From: Ureibacillus manganicus DSM 26584 | GTDB lineage: Bacteria; Bacillota; Bacilli; Bacillales_A; Planococcaceae | Direction: 5' to 3' | Assembly: GCF_000772945.1 (NCBI RefSeq) | Contig: NZ_JPVN01000014.1 | Location: 46,556 to 110,555, forward strand | DNA length: 64,000 bases | In this document: piece by piece, positions 54,588-63,921 of the stretch | How the letters are laid out: each line of letters begins with the position of its first letter | Numbering within the stretch: the stretch's first letter is position 1 | Notes under the pieces: generated by a model | Seen by the model: the letters and a program-made list of their open reading frames with translations, nothing else | Databases searched by the model: none | Told to the model about the DNA's origin: nothing | Made by a program: the position numbers and the translations under genes

Positions 54588-55920
54588 GAGAGTAGAAGAA
54601 CTGCTTCAATCTTGGGGAAATGACAAGGAACAGGTACCAGATTTCTTTTCAAAAGGCATTGATGATGTATTAAATAGTCTACCTGGTTCTAATATTAAAG
54701 TCGATGAAAAACCTAAAAGAATTAAATGGTTAGGCAAAGGTTTAATTGCTGCTTCAGTTCTTACATTCGGTGTAATCGGATCTGGATTTGTCTCTCCAGC
54801 GATGGCGCAAGTGTTGAAGGAAATCCCAATTATCGGTTCCATCTTTGGAGGCTCATCTGATACGTCATTACAAATTATCGAAGAACAAGGCCTTGCCTCC
54901 CAGTTAAATGAAACGATTACTTATAACGGTATCTCTCTTACAATTACTGAAGCATTTATAGGTGGCGGTCGTATTGCAATAGCCTACACAATTGAATCTG
55001 ACGACATAGTATTACAAAACATTAACAATGAACAAGGAGTACCGTTATCCTTTGATGCAAAATTAAACGGACAACAATTTGATTATATTTCGGAATTTGA
55101 GCAAAGTGTAAACAATGGAATCGTCACAGGTATTATTAATATGAACTACGGCCTTAGTTACAGCTTAATTGACCAACCTACTTTATTTTTAAATGTGAAT
55201 GAGATTGCTGGTGTACAAGGTTCATGGAATTTTGAATTGTTATTAGGAAATGAGGCAACATCAGAGGTAACAGAAGGCTTTGCTCCATTAGTATCTGCAA
55301 CTTGGGATGATGCAACTTTTGTTGTAGAAAGAGTTGAATTTACGCCGGTGCAATCGCAAGTGATTTTTGACAGTACTATGCCAAGACAAGAGATGGGGCT
55401 CTATTCCTTTAATATTTTCGATGAAAATGGTACCTCTCTTGGATTTGGCGGTGGCTCTGGTGGAGCAGTAAATGAACTTGAAAATGGCATGGTTAATTTT
55501 AGAGAAACTGTTTTACTTCCAGGGTATGAGGAAGCACCGAATGGAATAATCATTGAAATTACAAAAAACAAAGGTGGTTTGGCAGATCCTTCAAATTATT
55601 TAGAAGTTAAAGTACCATTGCATGAAACTGAACTTCCTCACTCAATTAGTTATTCAGATGGTAGTAAATTAATAATCACAGGCTATGAACAATTGGAGGA
55701 TAAAACAATCGTCCATTACGATATTGAAGGGAAGCTAAGCTTACAAAATACATTCCTTATGCTTACTAATAGTAAAGGTGAAGGTATCATTGAACTTGTG
55801 GAGCCTGAACGAACAAGTTTAGAAAAACTTTCTTTCAAACGAGAATTTGAAAAATCAGAAGGTCCGGTCACACTTAGCACCTCAATGGAAAAAGTAAATA
55901 CAATTCAATGCAACTACTAG
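54580..55920 (+). CDS. DUF4179-type anti-sigma factor (partner of ECF 2)
   Basis: A 446-residue protein. A short cytoplasmic part with VEELLQSWGNDKEQVPDFFSKGIDDVL precedes one membrane helix (residues 51-71, LIAASVLTFGVIGSGFVSPA), then the DUF4179 extracytoplasmic domain begins AQVLKEIPIIGSIFGGSSDTSLQII. A beta-rich C-terminal part follows. In this family the membrane protein holds the sigma factor until an envelope signal arrives. Eight-base overlap with the sigma gene. Trigger and regulon unknown. Confidence 0.82.
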   Translation: MNKRVEELLQSWGNDKEQVPDFFSKGIDDVLNSLPGSNIKVDEKPKRIKWLGKGLIAASVLTFGVIGSGFVSPAMAQVLKEIPIIGSIFGGSSDTSLQIIEEQGLASQLNETITYNGISLTITEAFIGGGRIAIAYTIESDDIVLQNINNEQGVPLSFDAKLNGQQFDYISEFEQSVNNGIVTGIINMNYGLSYSLIDQPTLFLNVNEIAGVQGSWNFELLLGNEATSEVTEGFAPLVSATWDDATFVVERVEFTPVQSQVIFDSTMPRQEMGLYSFNIFDENGTSLGFGGGSGGAVNELENGMVNFRETVLLPGYEEAPNGIIIEITKNKGGLADPSNYLEVKVPLHETELPHSISYSDGSKLIITGYEQLEDKTIVHYDIEGKLSLQNTFLMLTNSKGEGIIELVEPERTSLEKLSFKREFEKSEGPVTLSTSMEKVNTIQCNY

Positions 55921-56096
55921 AAGTTGAGTTAGACAATCAATGACGTTTCATGTAACAGGTGGAGGTATCTCCATCTGTTTTTATGTAGAACCAAGTTAGA
56001 AATTCACTTGTATTTATAGATGAATAACGTACAGATTTTTAGGAACAATAATGAATGGCAACAATTCGCCAACTAACAATGATGGAGGGATATCGA

Positions 56097-56270
56097 ATGA
56101 GTGTACGTGAAGGTTTGATCCCAACTATATTAGGTACTGCGGTAACAGCTGCTGGATTTGCTATGACAAAAAGTACGGTTGCCAATAAAAAATATGCTAA
56201 TACGGTTTTAGGTTTTGGATTGGCCCATATCGTGTTAGGAGCAATTGACCTAGTAGAACATCGTCGTTAG
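56097..56270 (+). CDS. Small membrane-associated protein, unknown function
   Basis: A 57-residue protein. GGAGGGATATCGA just before ATG 56097 makes this the start; the ATG at 56055 is weaker. Two hydrophobic segments (ILGTAVTAAGFAM and GFGLAHIVLGAIDLV) with small residues could cross the membrane. Last residues EHRR. No family recognised. Followed by a terminator. Confidence 0.55.
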   Translation: MSVREGLIPTILGTAVTAAGFAMTKSTVANKKYANTVLGFGLAHIVLGAIDLVEHRR

Positions 56271-56276
56271 TGAAAA

Positions 56277-56302
56277 AAGAGCACACTTTGTGCTCTTTTT
56301 TC
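56277..56302. terminator. Bidirectional terminator
   Basis: AAGAGCACA and TGTGCTCTT with a three-base loop, A-run left, T-run right. Confidence 0.88.
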
Positions 56303-56329
56303 ATTGAAAGGGCTCTTGGCCGTGCCAAC

Positions 56330-56908
56330 TTAAGTACCTGCCTGAATTTGGCTAAGGGCTTCATTCATTTGAGCTTCATTTGCCTTAACAGTATCGCTTT
56401 CTTTATCTTCTTCACCACGATATGTTACTTTTATATTCTCATGCATATAAGATGCAAAATTGCCTAAAGGTGTACCTTCGTTGTTCTTCTCTATTACGTA
56501 AGTTTTTAATAGCATGGCTAACATATATTCATGATTTTGTGGATCACCTAAATATCTTGTTGATTCATAATCAGAAATGATATCATTCTTGAATTGCTCA
56601 ACTTCTTCAGGGGATACTTCATAATTCTCCATAAAAGATTCTACTTTCGATATCTTTTCTGATGCTGTGCCTTCGCTTGAAACTATCAGCCCGATTTCAT
56701 TTTGCCATGAAACAGCACCTTGACTAGTTTCACTTGTCGTTTCACCGTCAGTACTACCACCTGTTTTTGAGTCAGTATTAGTACCAACATTCGTATTCGT
56801 CTCGGTTTCCACGTCATTTGTTGTTGTATTAGTATCATCATTTCCACCACAACCTGCGAGGCCAAAAATAAATAAGAATGCTGTACTAAATAGAAGCTTT
56901 TTCATCAT
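56330..56908 (-). CDS. Putative lipoprotein with Thr/Asn-rich linker
   Basis: A 192-residue protein. AAAGGA lies eight bases before the ATG at 56908. The signal peptide ends in LAGC (Cys20); a linker of about 45 residues rich in Thr, Asn and Gly follows (DDTNTTTNDVETETNTNVG and on). The globular part (WQNEIGLIVSSEGTASEKISKVESFMENYEVSPEEVEQFKNDII) is acidic and helical. No family recognised; likely anchored on the outer face of the membrane. Confidence 0.7.
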   Translation of the reverse strand: MMKKLLFSTAFLFIFGLAGCGGNDDTNTTTNDVETETNTNVGTNTDSKTGGSTDGETTSETSQGAVSWQNEIGLIVSSEGTASEKISKVESFMENYEVSPEEVEQFKNDIISDYESTRYLGDPQNHEYMLAMLLKTYVIEKNNEGTPLGNFASYMHENIKVTYRGEEDKESDTVKANEAQMNEALSQIQAGT

Positions 56909-57137
56909 ATCAATAATCCTTTCATCTATGAATTTTCATAGTTTTAGTGTGTTTCAATGATGAAAAATGATACATCAGTTTAGTTTTTTATCTTCATGAA
57001 ACGATTATCTGGAGATTCTATTCTTTAAAACTCTATAAACCCCCAACTGTATAGGCTAAAATCTTACTATTATCAACTCATCGAACATATTAATTTAACT
57101 AATTAGGATAAATGCGCAGTCTATTATTCTCCTTTTG

Positions 57138-57146
57138 CATACTATA
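57138..57146 (+). promoter_or_regulatory. Mother-cell (SigE/SigK-like) -10 element
   Basis: CATACTATA, 24 bases before the Tyr/Arg-rich gene, matches the SigK -10 consensus CATAnnnTA and is one change from SigE's CATACAnT. The -35 is not distinct. Supports a role in sporulation for that gene. Confidence 0.4.
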
Positions 57147-57169
57147 CAGGAACGAAAGGAGGGATTTTA

Positions 57170-57352
57170 ATGCAATATTACAGATATAATGACTACGACG
57201 ACTATGATTATGACGGTTATGGAAGACGCCGAAGACGTAGAAGAAGACAGCATTATCCGTTTTACCCATTCTTCCCGATCCAAATTTACCCTTATCCTTA
57301 TCGCCCATATCGTCCGTACTATCGACCTTACAACCGTCCATACGGCTACTAA
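57170..57352 (+). CDS. Tyr/Arg/Pro-rich small protein, possible spore coat component
   Basis: A 60-residue protein with an excellent AAAGGAGGG site before the ATG. Composition is extreme: an N-terminal run of Tyr and Asp (YYRYNDYDDYDYDGYG), a block of eight Arg, then alternating Pro and Tyr (PYRPYRPYYRPYNRPYGY). Such Tyr-rich small proteins in Bacilli are often coat or crust proteins that become cross-linked. A sporulation-type -10 lies upstream. A minus-strand frame overlaps the same DNA but has no start signal. Confidence 0.6.
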   Translation: MQYYRYNDYDDYDYDGYGRRRRRRRRQHYPFYPFFPIQIYPYPYRPYRPYYRPYNRPYGY

Positions 57353-57361
57353 TATAAGAAG

Positions 57362-57400
57362 GGCACCATCAACAAAAGCCTACGAGTTGGTGCCTTTTTC
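57362..57400 (+). terminator. Intrinsic terminator
   Basis: GGCACCA and TGGTGCC followed by TTTTTC. Confidence 0.8.
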
Positions 57401-57580
57401 ATTTTTATTACAGGGTATTAGTATAGCAATCCGAGGTATTAATCCAACTTTTGTTATTAATAAAGAATAATTTCAAATTTAGACAACTATCTAAAATGAA
57501 AGTTTGCACATTCTCAATTTACATTACTGCCTAAAGGGGAAATTAGCCTAAAAAATATAAGGAAGGGAAATCACAATAAT

Positions 57581-58471
57581 ATGTATAACATGCACGATCA
57601 TTCAATGAACCACGCAGAAAACGTTCGGCCAAGTGATCTTTGTGTAAGATTTGCAAGAATTTTAGATTCGACTCCTTCGGTTATTAACGGTGTATGCACA
57701 GCAACTCGCTCAAGGACAAACATCCGTCCTACAGTTTTAGGTAGAGCTGCAGAATCGTTCATGTTTGTTCCGCAAGCTTATTCGTTTGAAAATATGGATA
57801 AGAAGGGGAGAGCTTTATGTCTTGGAGAAACTGTTCTACTTGAGGAAGAAGTTAACCCATTTATGTCACGCTTAAGAGAATGTGGTATTAAGGTGACTGC
57901 TTTACACAATCACTGGATATTTGAAAAACCTAGACTAATGTACATGCACTTTCAATCCATTGATGAACCGTTAGAATTTGCTCGTAAAGTACGCAATGCA
58001 AATAAAGTATTAACAGATTTGAAAGTAGGGGGTTCAAATCACGGATATTCTCCTAAGAGCGATCGAGCAAAAGAAATTTGTAATCGATTCAATCAAATTC
58101 TTGGAGGAATGGAAACGTTTGAAGATGGCGTTTGTATGGTAATGGATTCCCGTTTAAACATTATCTCCCGCATTATGGGGATTCGAAGTCGTTCGTTCCT
58201 AACACTCCCACAAATGTTCAATTTCGAATCCTTTACTCCAGACGGTAAAGCGCTTTGTAGTGGGGAGACAGTAATTCTTCAGGAAGAAATCAATCCATTT
58301 ATTTCAAAACTTCGAGAAAGTAATATTAAAGTAACAGGATTCCACAATCACTGGTTATTTGAAGATCCAAGGTTGATGTATATTCACTTTGTTAAAATTG
58401 ACAATCCAATTCGATTTGCAAAAGATGTAAGGGATGCATTAGATGTATTGACGGACCGAATCGTTAAATAG
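57581..58471 (+). CDS. DUF1259 (LppY/LpqO-like) protein, duplicated domain
   Basis: A 296-residue protein with no signal peptide. Two homologous halves can be aligned by eye: first SDLCVRFARILDSTPSVINGVC, ALCLGETVLLEEEVNPFMSRLRECGIKVTALHNHWIFEKPRLMYMHF; second KEICNRFNQILGGMETFEDGVC, ALCSGETVILQEEINPFISKLRESNIKVTGFHNHWLFEDPRLMYIHF. The repeated HNHW with a preceding glutamate suggests two metal-binding sites. This is the DUF1259 pattern, function unknown. The ribosome site AAGGAAGGG is rather far (about 13 bases) from the ATG. Confidence 0.75.
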   Translation: MYNMHDHSMNHAENVRPSDLCVRFARILDSTPSVINGVCTATRSRTNIRPTVLGRAAESFMFVPQAYSFENMDKKGRALCLGETVLLEEEVNPFMSRLRECGIKVTALHNHWIFEKPRLMYMHFQSIDEPLEFARKVRNANKVLTDLKVGGSNHGYSPKSDRAKEICNRFNQILGGMETFEDGVCMVMDSRLNIISRIMGIRSRSFLTLPQMFNFESFTPDGKALCSGETVILQEEINPFISKLRESNIKVTGFHNHWLFEDPRLMYIHFVKIDNPIRFAKDVRDALDVLTDRIVK

Positions 58472-58479
58472 CAGAAGAA

Positions 58480-58512
58480 AACCTAAGTCAACAATTATGA
58501 CTTAGGTTTTTC
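58480..58512. terminator. Bidirectional terminator
   Basis: AACCTAAGTCA and TGACTTAGGTT with a seven-base loop; TTTTC follows on plus, between convergent genes. Confidence 0.85.
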
Positions 58513-58523
58513 ATTGATAAATA

Positions 58524-59645
58524 CTAACCAAGTTGTCCGGTTCCCATCAAATTAAAGTGGATCTTAATTTCGATTTTTGCATTTTTGTATGCTTTTTTCC
58601 AGTCCTCATAGTCCATTAATTGATTGTGCAGTTTCGTTCCTTTATAATTCAATCCAAAACCAATTGGGTCAAAACCACCTTCTGTAAGTTTCGATAAGAA
58701 CTCTTTCCCGTCCTCAGTTGCTTTTGCTTCTGCCCATTGAGTGTATTGATCCAAGTTTTCGATGTCCAATGGATTTTTAGACTCCGTAATTAATCCCTTT
58801 GCATCAAAATCAATTTTAATAGTAACTGTCCCATCCGTATTCTCAATGACTTCGTAGTCCATGTTAAATCTATCTAATTCAATCATGAATAACTCATCTT
58901 CATGTTCTACAATTAAGTCGGCTTTGACCGCTCTATTTAACAGTATGTTAAAAATTTTCGTATCCATCGAGTCCAATTCTAGAAATGTTTTATTCTCGCC
59001 AATGACAATTGCTTTGTCAATTAAAAATTGACCTTGTTCAATTTCAATAATTGGAAGAACAGGTTCAACCCCTTTTTCTGAAAACTGTCGCCTAAATTCA
59101 AATAAATAAGTGGTGATTATATAAGGACTTTCATTCGCATTTAAATCAAAGTAATTATAAAGCGATGGGTAAGCAGCTGTTTCTGTTTTAGGGACCATTT
59201 GTAATACCTTTTCAGCTGACGGTCTACCAACCATAACCCATGAAATCAGTTGAATGTCTGGACGCCTCATAAGAAAGTCTAACATATCTGTTATATGTAG
59301 TTCTTTTATGGCATCTTCCCCGAGAACGATAACTTTGAGGTGACCAAATTCTAATCTTTTATCGACTTTTGTCTCTAACAACCGGATCGCATCTGTAATT
59401 GATTTACCTTCCTCAGAAACATAAATATAGCTTGGCTCAGGGTTATCTTTTACTGTGCCAGTTGGATTGAAAATTTTAAGTGACACTTTGTATGGCTTCT
59501 CAGAATTCTCGGAGGAATCTATGCCGATTCCAGCAATAAAAGCACTTTTCTCAATTTCTTTAAATGAACATCCGGACAGAAAACAAAGAGCCAAAATGAA
59601 CAAAATAAACTGATATTTTTCTAAACTAGGATGTTTTCTTCTCAT
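58524..59645 (-). CDS. Ger(x)C family spore germination lipoprotein
   Basis: A 373-residue protein. The signal peptide ends in LSGC (Cys26), and FKEIEKSAFIAGIGIDSSE begins the mature GerC domain, followed by GKSITDAIRLLETKVDKRLEFGHLKVIVLGED. It is the C subunit of a nutrient germinant receptor in the spore inner membrane. Third gene of the A-B-C operon; its start lies inside the end of gerB (20-base overlap). A typical sporulation-specific (SigG) promoter was sought upstream of the operon but not clearly found. Confidence 0.92.
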   Translation of the reverse strand: MRRKHPSLEKYQFILFILALCFLSGCSFKEIEKSAFIAGIGIDSSENSEKPYKVSLKIFNPTGTVKDNPEPSYIYVSEEGKSITDAIRLLETKVDKRLEFGHLKVIVLGEDAIKELHITDMLDFLMRRPDIQLISWVMVGRPSAEKVLQMVPKTETAAYPSLYNYFDLNANESPYIITTYLFEFRRQFSEKGVEPVLPIIEIEQGQFLIDKAIVIGENKTFLELDSMDTKIFNILLNRAVKADLIVEHEDELFMIELDRFNMDYEVIENTDGTVTIKIDFDAKGLITESKNPLDIENLDQYTQWAEAKATEDGKEFLSKLTEGGFDPIGFGLNYKGTKLHNQLMDYEDWKKAYKNAKIEIKIHFNLMGTGQLG

Positions 59646-60738
59646 GATGCTTGAATCTCCTTTTTACAATCCATAAGACAAGCATTAAACAAGGAACTAA
59701 AAACAAAAATGAAACGAAAAAATAGGTTGTAAAGAAATATAAATTTAATTCATTAATGAGCTGTACAGCGATAATAGTAATAATTGAGAAAATAGAGATA
59801 ACTATAAATGGAATAAATTGGATACCCCTGATTTTAAGTTTGTTAAAGTTAAAGACTGACTTTAGTAATTCAATGGTTACGTGCCAATGGATTAAAAGAC
59901 TGATGACCGAAAAAGCTAGGTAAAACAGTAGAAAAATAAAAACGACACGCTCAATGACACCATATTTCAATCTCATTGAATCAGCGGTTGAAATCCACGG
60001 ATACATCATCGTGTCAATATTTTCAAAACCTTGAAAGCCGATGGGTATAAAATAGGTAGTAAATAATACACCAGCACCAATTATTGTAATTATGAAAAGT
60101 TGTTTCCATCCAAAGGTCTGTTTAACAGTGAAGAATTGGTTGAAAATGATCAGGTTCATAACACCTAAAAATAAATATAATGCCGCAGCAAAAGGGAATA
60201 TTTGTGGAAAAGTATTAATAAAAGTATAGGCAACTTTTATATATTGCCATTCTATATGGGTATTAAAATAACCTATTAAAAAAATAAACAAAATGAGAGG
60301 CATGGTAATGACAAATATAATTTCAATTGTATAAAGAACCTTCTCTGCCTTCATAAAACAGCCAAAAGTAACAAATAGCAAAATCGTGATAGTGCCCATG
60401 ATTAAAGAAGTTTCAGGTGTTAAGAATCGAATTAATAGAATTGTATACGTAATAAGAGTGATTAACCCAGCTACAAACCAGACAATGACAAGAACAAATG
60501 TAAATATGATTGAAAACCATTTGGGCATTGTTTGTTTTAACATATCTGGCAATGTTTTTCCGGGAAAGGAATTAAAAAAATTCGTAAAAAAGTAAATACA
60601 ACATACCCCTACAATAAGAGCTAACACCATTGATAAAATTGCACCATCTTTTCGATTTTGAAAAAGAACAACAGGGACTGATGTAATAATATTTGCGAAC
60701 ATATTTATAAGTACTAAATAATAATAATATCTACTCAT
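59626..60738 (-). CDS. GerB-type endospore germination permease
   Basis: A 370-residue membrane protein with ten helices of the amino-acid-permease-like GerAB fold. The start reads YYYYLVLINMFANIITSVPVVLFQNRKDGAI; GKTLPDMLKQTMPKW is another family mark. In germinant receptors this subunit binds the nutrient. It overlaps gerA by eight bases (60731-60738). The specific germinant cannot be predicted. Confidence 0.92.
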   Translation of the reverse strand: MSRYYYYLVLINMFANIITSVPVVLFQNRKDGAILSMVLALIVGVCCIYFFTNFFNSFPGKTLPDMLKQTMPKWFSIIFTFVLVIVWFVAGLITLITYTILLIRFLTPETSLIMGTITILLFVTFGCFMKAEKVLYTIEIIFVITMPLILFIFLIGYFNTHIEWQYIKVAYTFINTFPQIFPFAAALYLFLGVMNLIIFNQFFTVKQTFGWKQLFIITIIGAGVLFTTYFIPIGFQGFENIDTMMYPWISTADSMRLKYGVIERVVFIFLLFYLAFSVISLLIHWHVTIELLKSVFNFNKLKIRGIQFIPFIVISIFSIITIIAVQLINELNLYFFTTYFFVSFLFLVPCLMLVLWIVKRRFKHHEKKTS

Positions 60739-62080
60739 TTAGAACGTCTCCTCGTTCGTTCTTTTTCCTATAATTGTAGAATCTCAAATATGGTTCACCG
60801 AAACTGTTTAAGTTTACTAAATACATAAGGAAGCCAATTGCAGCAAGAACGACACCGGCTAACCCAAAAATAGAAGCAAAAATGATTAAAGCTAATCGTA
60901 CAGTTCTAACCGCAAAGGACATTTCGTTGATTGGAATAACAAAAGTCGAGATAGCTACTGCAGAAATGATAATAATCATGATGTTTGAAGTAAGGTTCGC
61001 TTCAGTAGCCGCTGTCCCTAAAATTAAACCTCCTACGGTTGTAGCAGTTGCAGACATAGCCTTAGGAAGACGAATACTTGCTTCTACTAACAGTTCCATA
61101 AAAAAGAGCATAAATAATACTTCGATGTATGGCGGATAAGGTACACCTACACGACTACCTGCAATGGTCAGTGCTAGCTCAACCCGCAGAATCTCAGGGC
61201 TGTAAGAAGTTACTGCTACATAAAGCCCAGGTAAAAGAATGCAAACTAGTAGTCCTACATAACGGAGAGCTCTTAAAAAATTTGATATCCAAAACGAGTG
61301 GTAATTATCCTCCATAGATACCATAAAATCGAAAAAGACTGCTGGAGCTACTATAGCGAGAGTAGAACCTTCCATTAAAACGATAATTTTTCCTCCGGCA
61401 ATGTTATAAATAGTTCGATCTGAACGCTCAGTTAATAATGTTGTTGGAAAATAAGAAATCAATTTCGCTCTGTTGTTTATATGGCTAATCAATTGTGAAG
61501 AAGACTGTATTAATTCCTTATCAACAGATGAAATTCTCTCTCTAAACTTTTTCAAGACAGTTTTGTTTACTTTCTCTTTGTCATAGAGAAGGGCGTACTT
61601 TTGCTTATTTAGCTTCCCTACTGAAGATAGTTCGACTGTAAGTGAAGACTGTTTATATTGATTTCGAATAATATTAATATTGGTTGTTAGATCTTCGCTA
61701 AAGCCTAATTGTGATCCGTGAATGGTTGGTTCTATGTTTACTTGTTGAACTTGGTCTACATGAGTTTTACTTAGATTTAGAATGAGAAACTTATCCTTGA
61801 GGGCGACTAAGACGCTTCCGGAAAGAAGGTTAGTAAGAATTTCTTCTTGTTTTTGAAAATCTAGTTGCTGTGGTAGCGATTTTAAATAGGCTTCAAAGTG
61901 ATCTTCAGTAGGCATTTCAAAGAAAGGTTTAATTATTACCTTTTGAATCATTTCAACATCAACAAGAGAGCTGATGTAATAAATAAAGGAGAGTTTATCT
62001 TCAATCTCTAATGTCTTTTGAGCTAGTTCATTCGTATTGTTAAGCTCTTGTTTGAGCCAAGTGATTGTTTCATTAAACAT
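60731..62080 (-). CDS. GerA-type spore germination receptor subunit A
   Basis: A 449-residue protein. The cytoplasmic N-terminal part ends in GKIIVLMEGSTLAIVAPAVFFDFMVSMEDNYHSFWISNFLRALRYVGLLVC, the hallmark of GerA, and the membrane part contains GSRVGVPYPPYIEVLFMLFFMELLVEASIRLP and AVSTFVIPINEMSFAVRTVRL-like segments. It is on the short side for the family (commonly near 480-500), because the N-terminal region is compact. First gene of the A-B-C operon, with AAGGGGAG upstream. Confidence 0.93.
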   Translation of the reverse strand: MFNETITWLKQELNNTNELAQKTLEIEDKLSFIYYISSLVDVEMIQKVIIKPFFEMPTEDHFEAYLKSLPQQLDFQKQEEILTNLLSGSVLVALKDKFLILNLSKTHVDQVQQVNIEPTIHGSQLGFSEDLTTNINIIRNQYKQSSLTVELSSVGKLNKQKYALLYDKEKVNKTVLKKFRERISSVDKELIQSSSQLISHINNRAKLISYFPTTLLTERSDRTIYNIAGGKIIVLMEGSTLAIVAPAVFFDFMVSMEDNYHSFWISNFLRALRYVGLLVCILLPGLYVAVTSYSPEILRVELALTIAGSRVGVPYPPYIEVLFMLFFMELLVEASIRLPKAMSATATTVGGLILGTAATEANLTSNIMIIIISAVAISTFVIPINEMSFAVRTVRLALIIFASIFGLAGVVLAAIGFLMYLVNLNSFGEPYLRFYNYRKKNERGDVLNE

Positions 62081-62230
62081 GCCATAACTCCCCTTAAAGA
62101 ACTAATAATAAAATGGTTACCAATAAAGGTGATTTTTATAAGGAAGTTCCATGTTGTTTATTGGAATTCAAGATTTTGGGCAATAATATTTTGGAAGGCA
62201 ATATAAATAAATTTGGGCCGAGGTATATAT

Positions 62231-62665
62231 ATGAAATTTTATCTTTTAGGTGAAGACAATGAGAAAGTAGAAATCGAGGTATTATCAAGAACGCATCCCA
62301 AAAGTACAGACTTTTGGGATGGAAATTGGATTGATTCAAACATACACGTGGAAATTCCAGGATATACTGTTCAATTTATGGCTTGTTTAAGAACAGATGA
62401 ACTAAGTTACTTTCTTGATGGACTGAATACAATGCATAAGATGCTAAAAGGTAAAGCAATACTCGAGAATCTAGAAGAATATATACATTTTGAATGTGAG
62501 ATGAACAACCTAGGCCACATAGAGTGGAAAGGGAAAACCTGTTATCCCAATGGTTTCGGTGCGGAATTAACGTTTGAATTTAAATCAAATCAAAGTTATC
62601 TAGAACAGATTATCCGGGATTTGAATAGGATTTTAGCCGTATTCCCTGTAATCGGAAAGCCTTAA
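62231..62665 (+). CDS. WapI-like immunity protein (tentative)
   Basis: A 144-residue soluble protein, ATG 62231 after GAGGT. Sequence features: KFYLLGEDNEKVEIEVLSRTHPKSTDFWDGNWIDSNIHVEIPGY, then FMACLRTDELSYFLDGLNTMHKML and GHIEWKGKTCYPNGFGAELTFEFKSNQSYLEQIIRDLNRIL. This beta-rich layout with a D-x-W-D-G-N-W start matches proteins annotated as WapI-family immunity, which block contact-dependent toxins of the WapA type. No toxin gene is in the window, so it may be an orphan immunity gene. Confidence 0.5.
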   Translation: MKFYLLGEDNEKVEIEVLSRTHPKSTDFWDGNWIDSNIHVEIPGYTVQFMACLRTDELSYFLDGLNTMHKMLKGKAILENLEEYIHFECEMNNLGHIEWKGKTCYPNGFGAELTFEFKSNQSYLEQIIRDLNRILAVFPVIGKP

Positions 62666-62681
62666 TTATTTATTCTTGTAA

Positions 62682-63392
62682 TCATTTTTTTCTTTTTGAG
62701 TGTTTGATGAAAGGTAAATACAAAATGAAAAACAATATTACTGCTATTGCTTCTAAAGATAAAATATACCAAGGGTAGTCTCCTAGAAAGTCCAATGCAG
62801 AACTTGTTTTTGGTTTTCCAGCTAAGAACATATAATTTCCGCCTGTTACTATGTTTGCAATAAACGCTATAAATGCAACAATTTGCAAAAATACTAGTGA
62901 TTTAAAAATAGAAGACAATTGAATACTGTACTTCATTGTCCAAACATAGAAAAGACAAGTCCAAATGATTAACATGTGGTTTATAAAGAAGTGGAAAAAT
63001 CGTAAATGTGGAAAGTTATAAAATAACTCTGGTGTAAGAAGTGCTTGGATGGCTCCAGCTATCCCTATGAAATATACTATCTCAAATATTGTCTTATGAT
63101 TTGTCAGCAGTAACAAAATACAAAGAATCAGACTGACCGAACACAACTGCAATGGAAGTGCGTGTGATGGGTTCCAAAGCCCATGTGAAACAAGCCATGT
63201 GTGATACCCAATTTCAAAAAATAAAATAACTGACACGAAGACCCAACGTACGATCTTCTCGTTTAATTCATTTCTAAACAAGTGCAACACAATAATACCA
63301 ATAAAGAAAATAATAATTACAAGAATATGAACTAAGGAATACGAGTTAAATGGATTATCGATTGGCGTGCTTTCGAAAAATGCATTTATCAT
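62682..63392 (-). CDS. YwaF-like integral membrane protein (TIGR02206 family)
   Basis: A 236-residue protein with seven predicted membrane helices. The segment HTWLVSHGLWNPSHALPLQLCSVSLILCILLLLT, then FIGIAGAIQALLTPELFYNFPHLRFFHFFINHMLII and GGNYMFLAGKPKTSSALDFLGDYPWYIL match the YwaF/TIGR02206 family. No function is established. GAGGTGATT precedes the ATG at 63392. It is convergent with the WapI-like gene. Confidence 0.82.
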   Translation of the reverse strand: MINAFFESTPIDNPFNSYSLVHILVIIIFFIGIIVLHLFRNELNEKIVRWVFVSVILFFEIGYHTWLVSHGLWNPSHALPLQLCSVSLILCILLLLTNHKTIFEIVYFIGIAGAIQALLTPELFYNFPHLRFFHFFINHMLIIWTCLFYVWTMKYSIQLSSIFKSLVFLQIVAFIAFIANIVTGGNYMFLAGKPKTSSALDFLGDYPWYILSLEAIAVILFFILYLPFIKHSKRKK

Positions 63393-63709
63393 TTAATCAC
63401 CTCATATTATTCCTATGTATTTGCACAAGTAATTACTTCAACATAGAACAAAAATATGCCTTCAAGTTAAAGTAAGTTTTATCTATTATATAAGTAGAAG
63501 GTGAAATGCTTTGTTTATTTTAGACTGTGTGGAAGAAGTGTTATAAAAAAGCGTGATGGTTAGTGCAAGTGGTTATTAATCTGCAAATATATTATTCCAA
63601 TCACTCTAATGTATAACGAAAATGTAGAATAGTCATTATATAGTGTGAAATAGAAAATAACGTATAAAACTATATTTGAATTAAGATAAAAAATATTTTC
63701 AAGTTTTTA

Positions 63710-63738
63710 TTGACTATCTTGTATTAACTTGATATTAT
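63710..63738 (+). promoter_or_regulatory. rRNA operon promoter P1
   Basis: TTGACT and TATTAT spaced 17 bases, the most upstream of three promoters in the 600-base gene-free right end. Confidence 0.6.
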
Positions 63739-63794
63739 TTTATAGCAGTCGCAAATGACGGATGTTATGTTAAAATATTAGAATCAAAAAAATC

Positions 63795-63822
63795 TTGACC
63801 TAGAATTTTATTATGATATAAT
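63795..63822 (+). promoter_or_regulatory. rRNA operon promoter P2 (extended -10)
   Basis: TTGACC, 16 bases, then TATAAT preceded by TGA, forming a perfect extended -10 (TGATATAAT). Confidence 0.7.
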
Positions 63823-63892
63823 AAAATTCCTGTCGTTGATAACGACGGTGAGATTGGTAAGTGACAGTGAATAAAGTTTTTCAAAATAAGTG

Positions 63893-63921
63893 TTGACATT
63901 CAAGTTAATATTTGTTAACAT
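63893..63921 (+). promoter_or_regulatory. rRNA operon promoter P3
   Basis: A perfect TTGACA and TAACAT spaced by 17 bases, the promoter nearest the rRNA leader. Confidence 0.7.

Noticed and set aside
57099..57341. Minus-strand open frame opposite the Tyr/Arg-rich gene
   Set aside because: It lacks a ribosome site, while the plus-strand gene has an excellent one.
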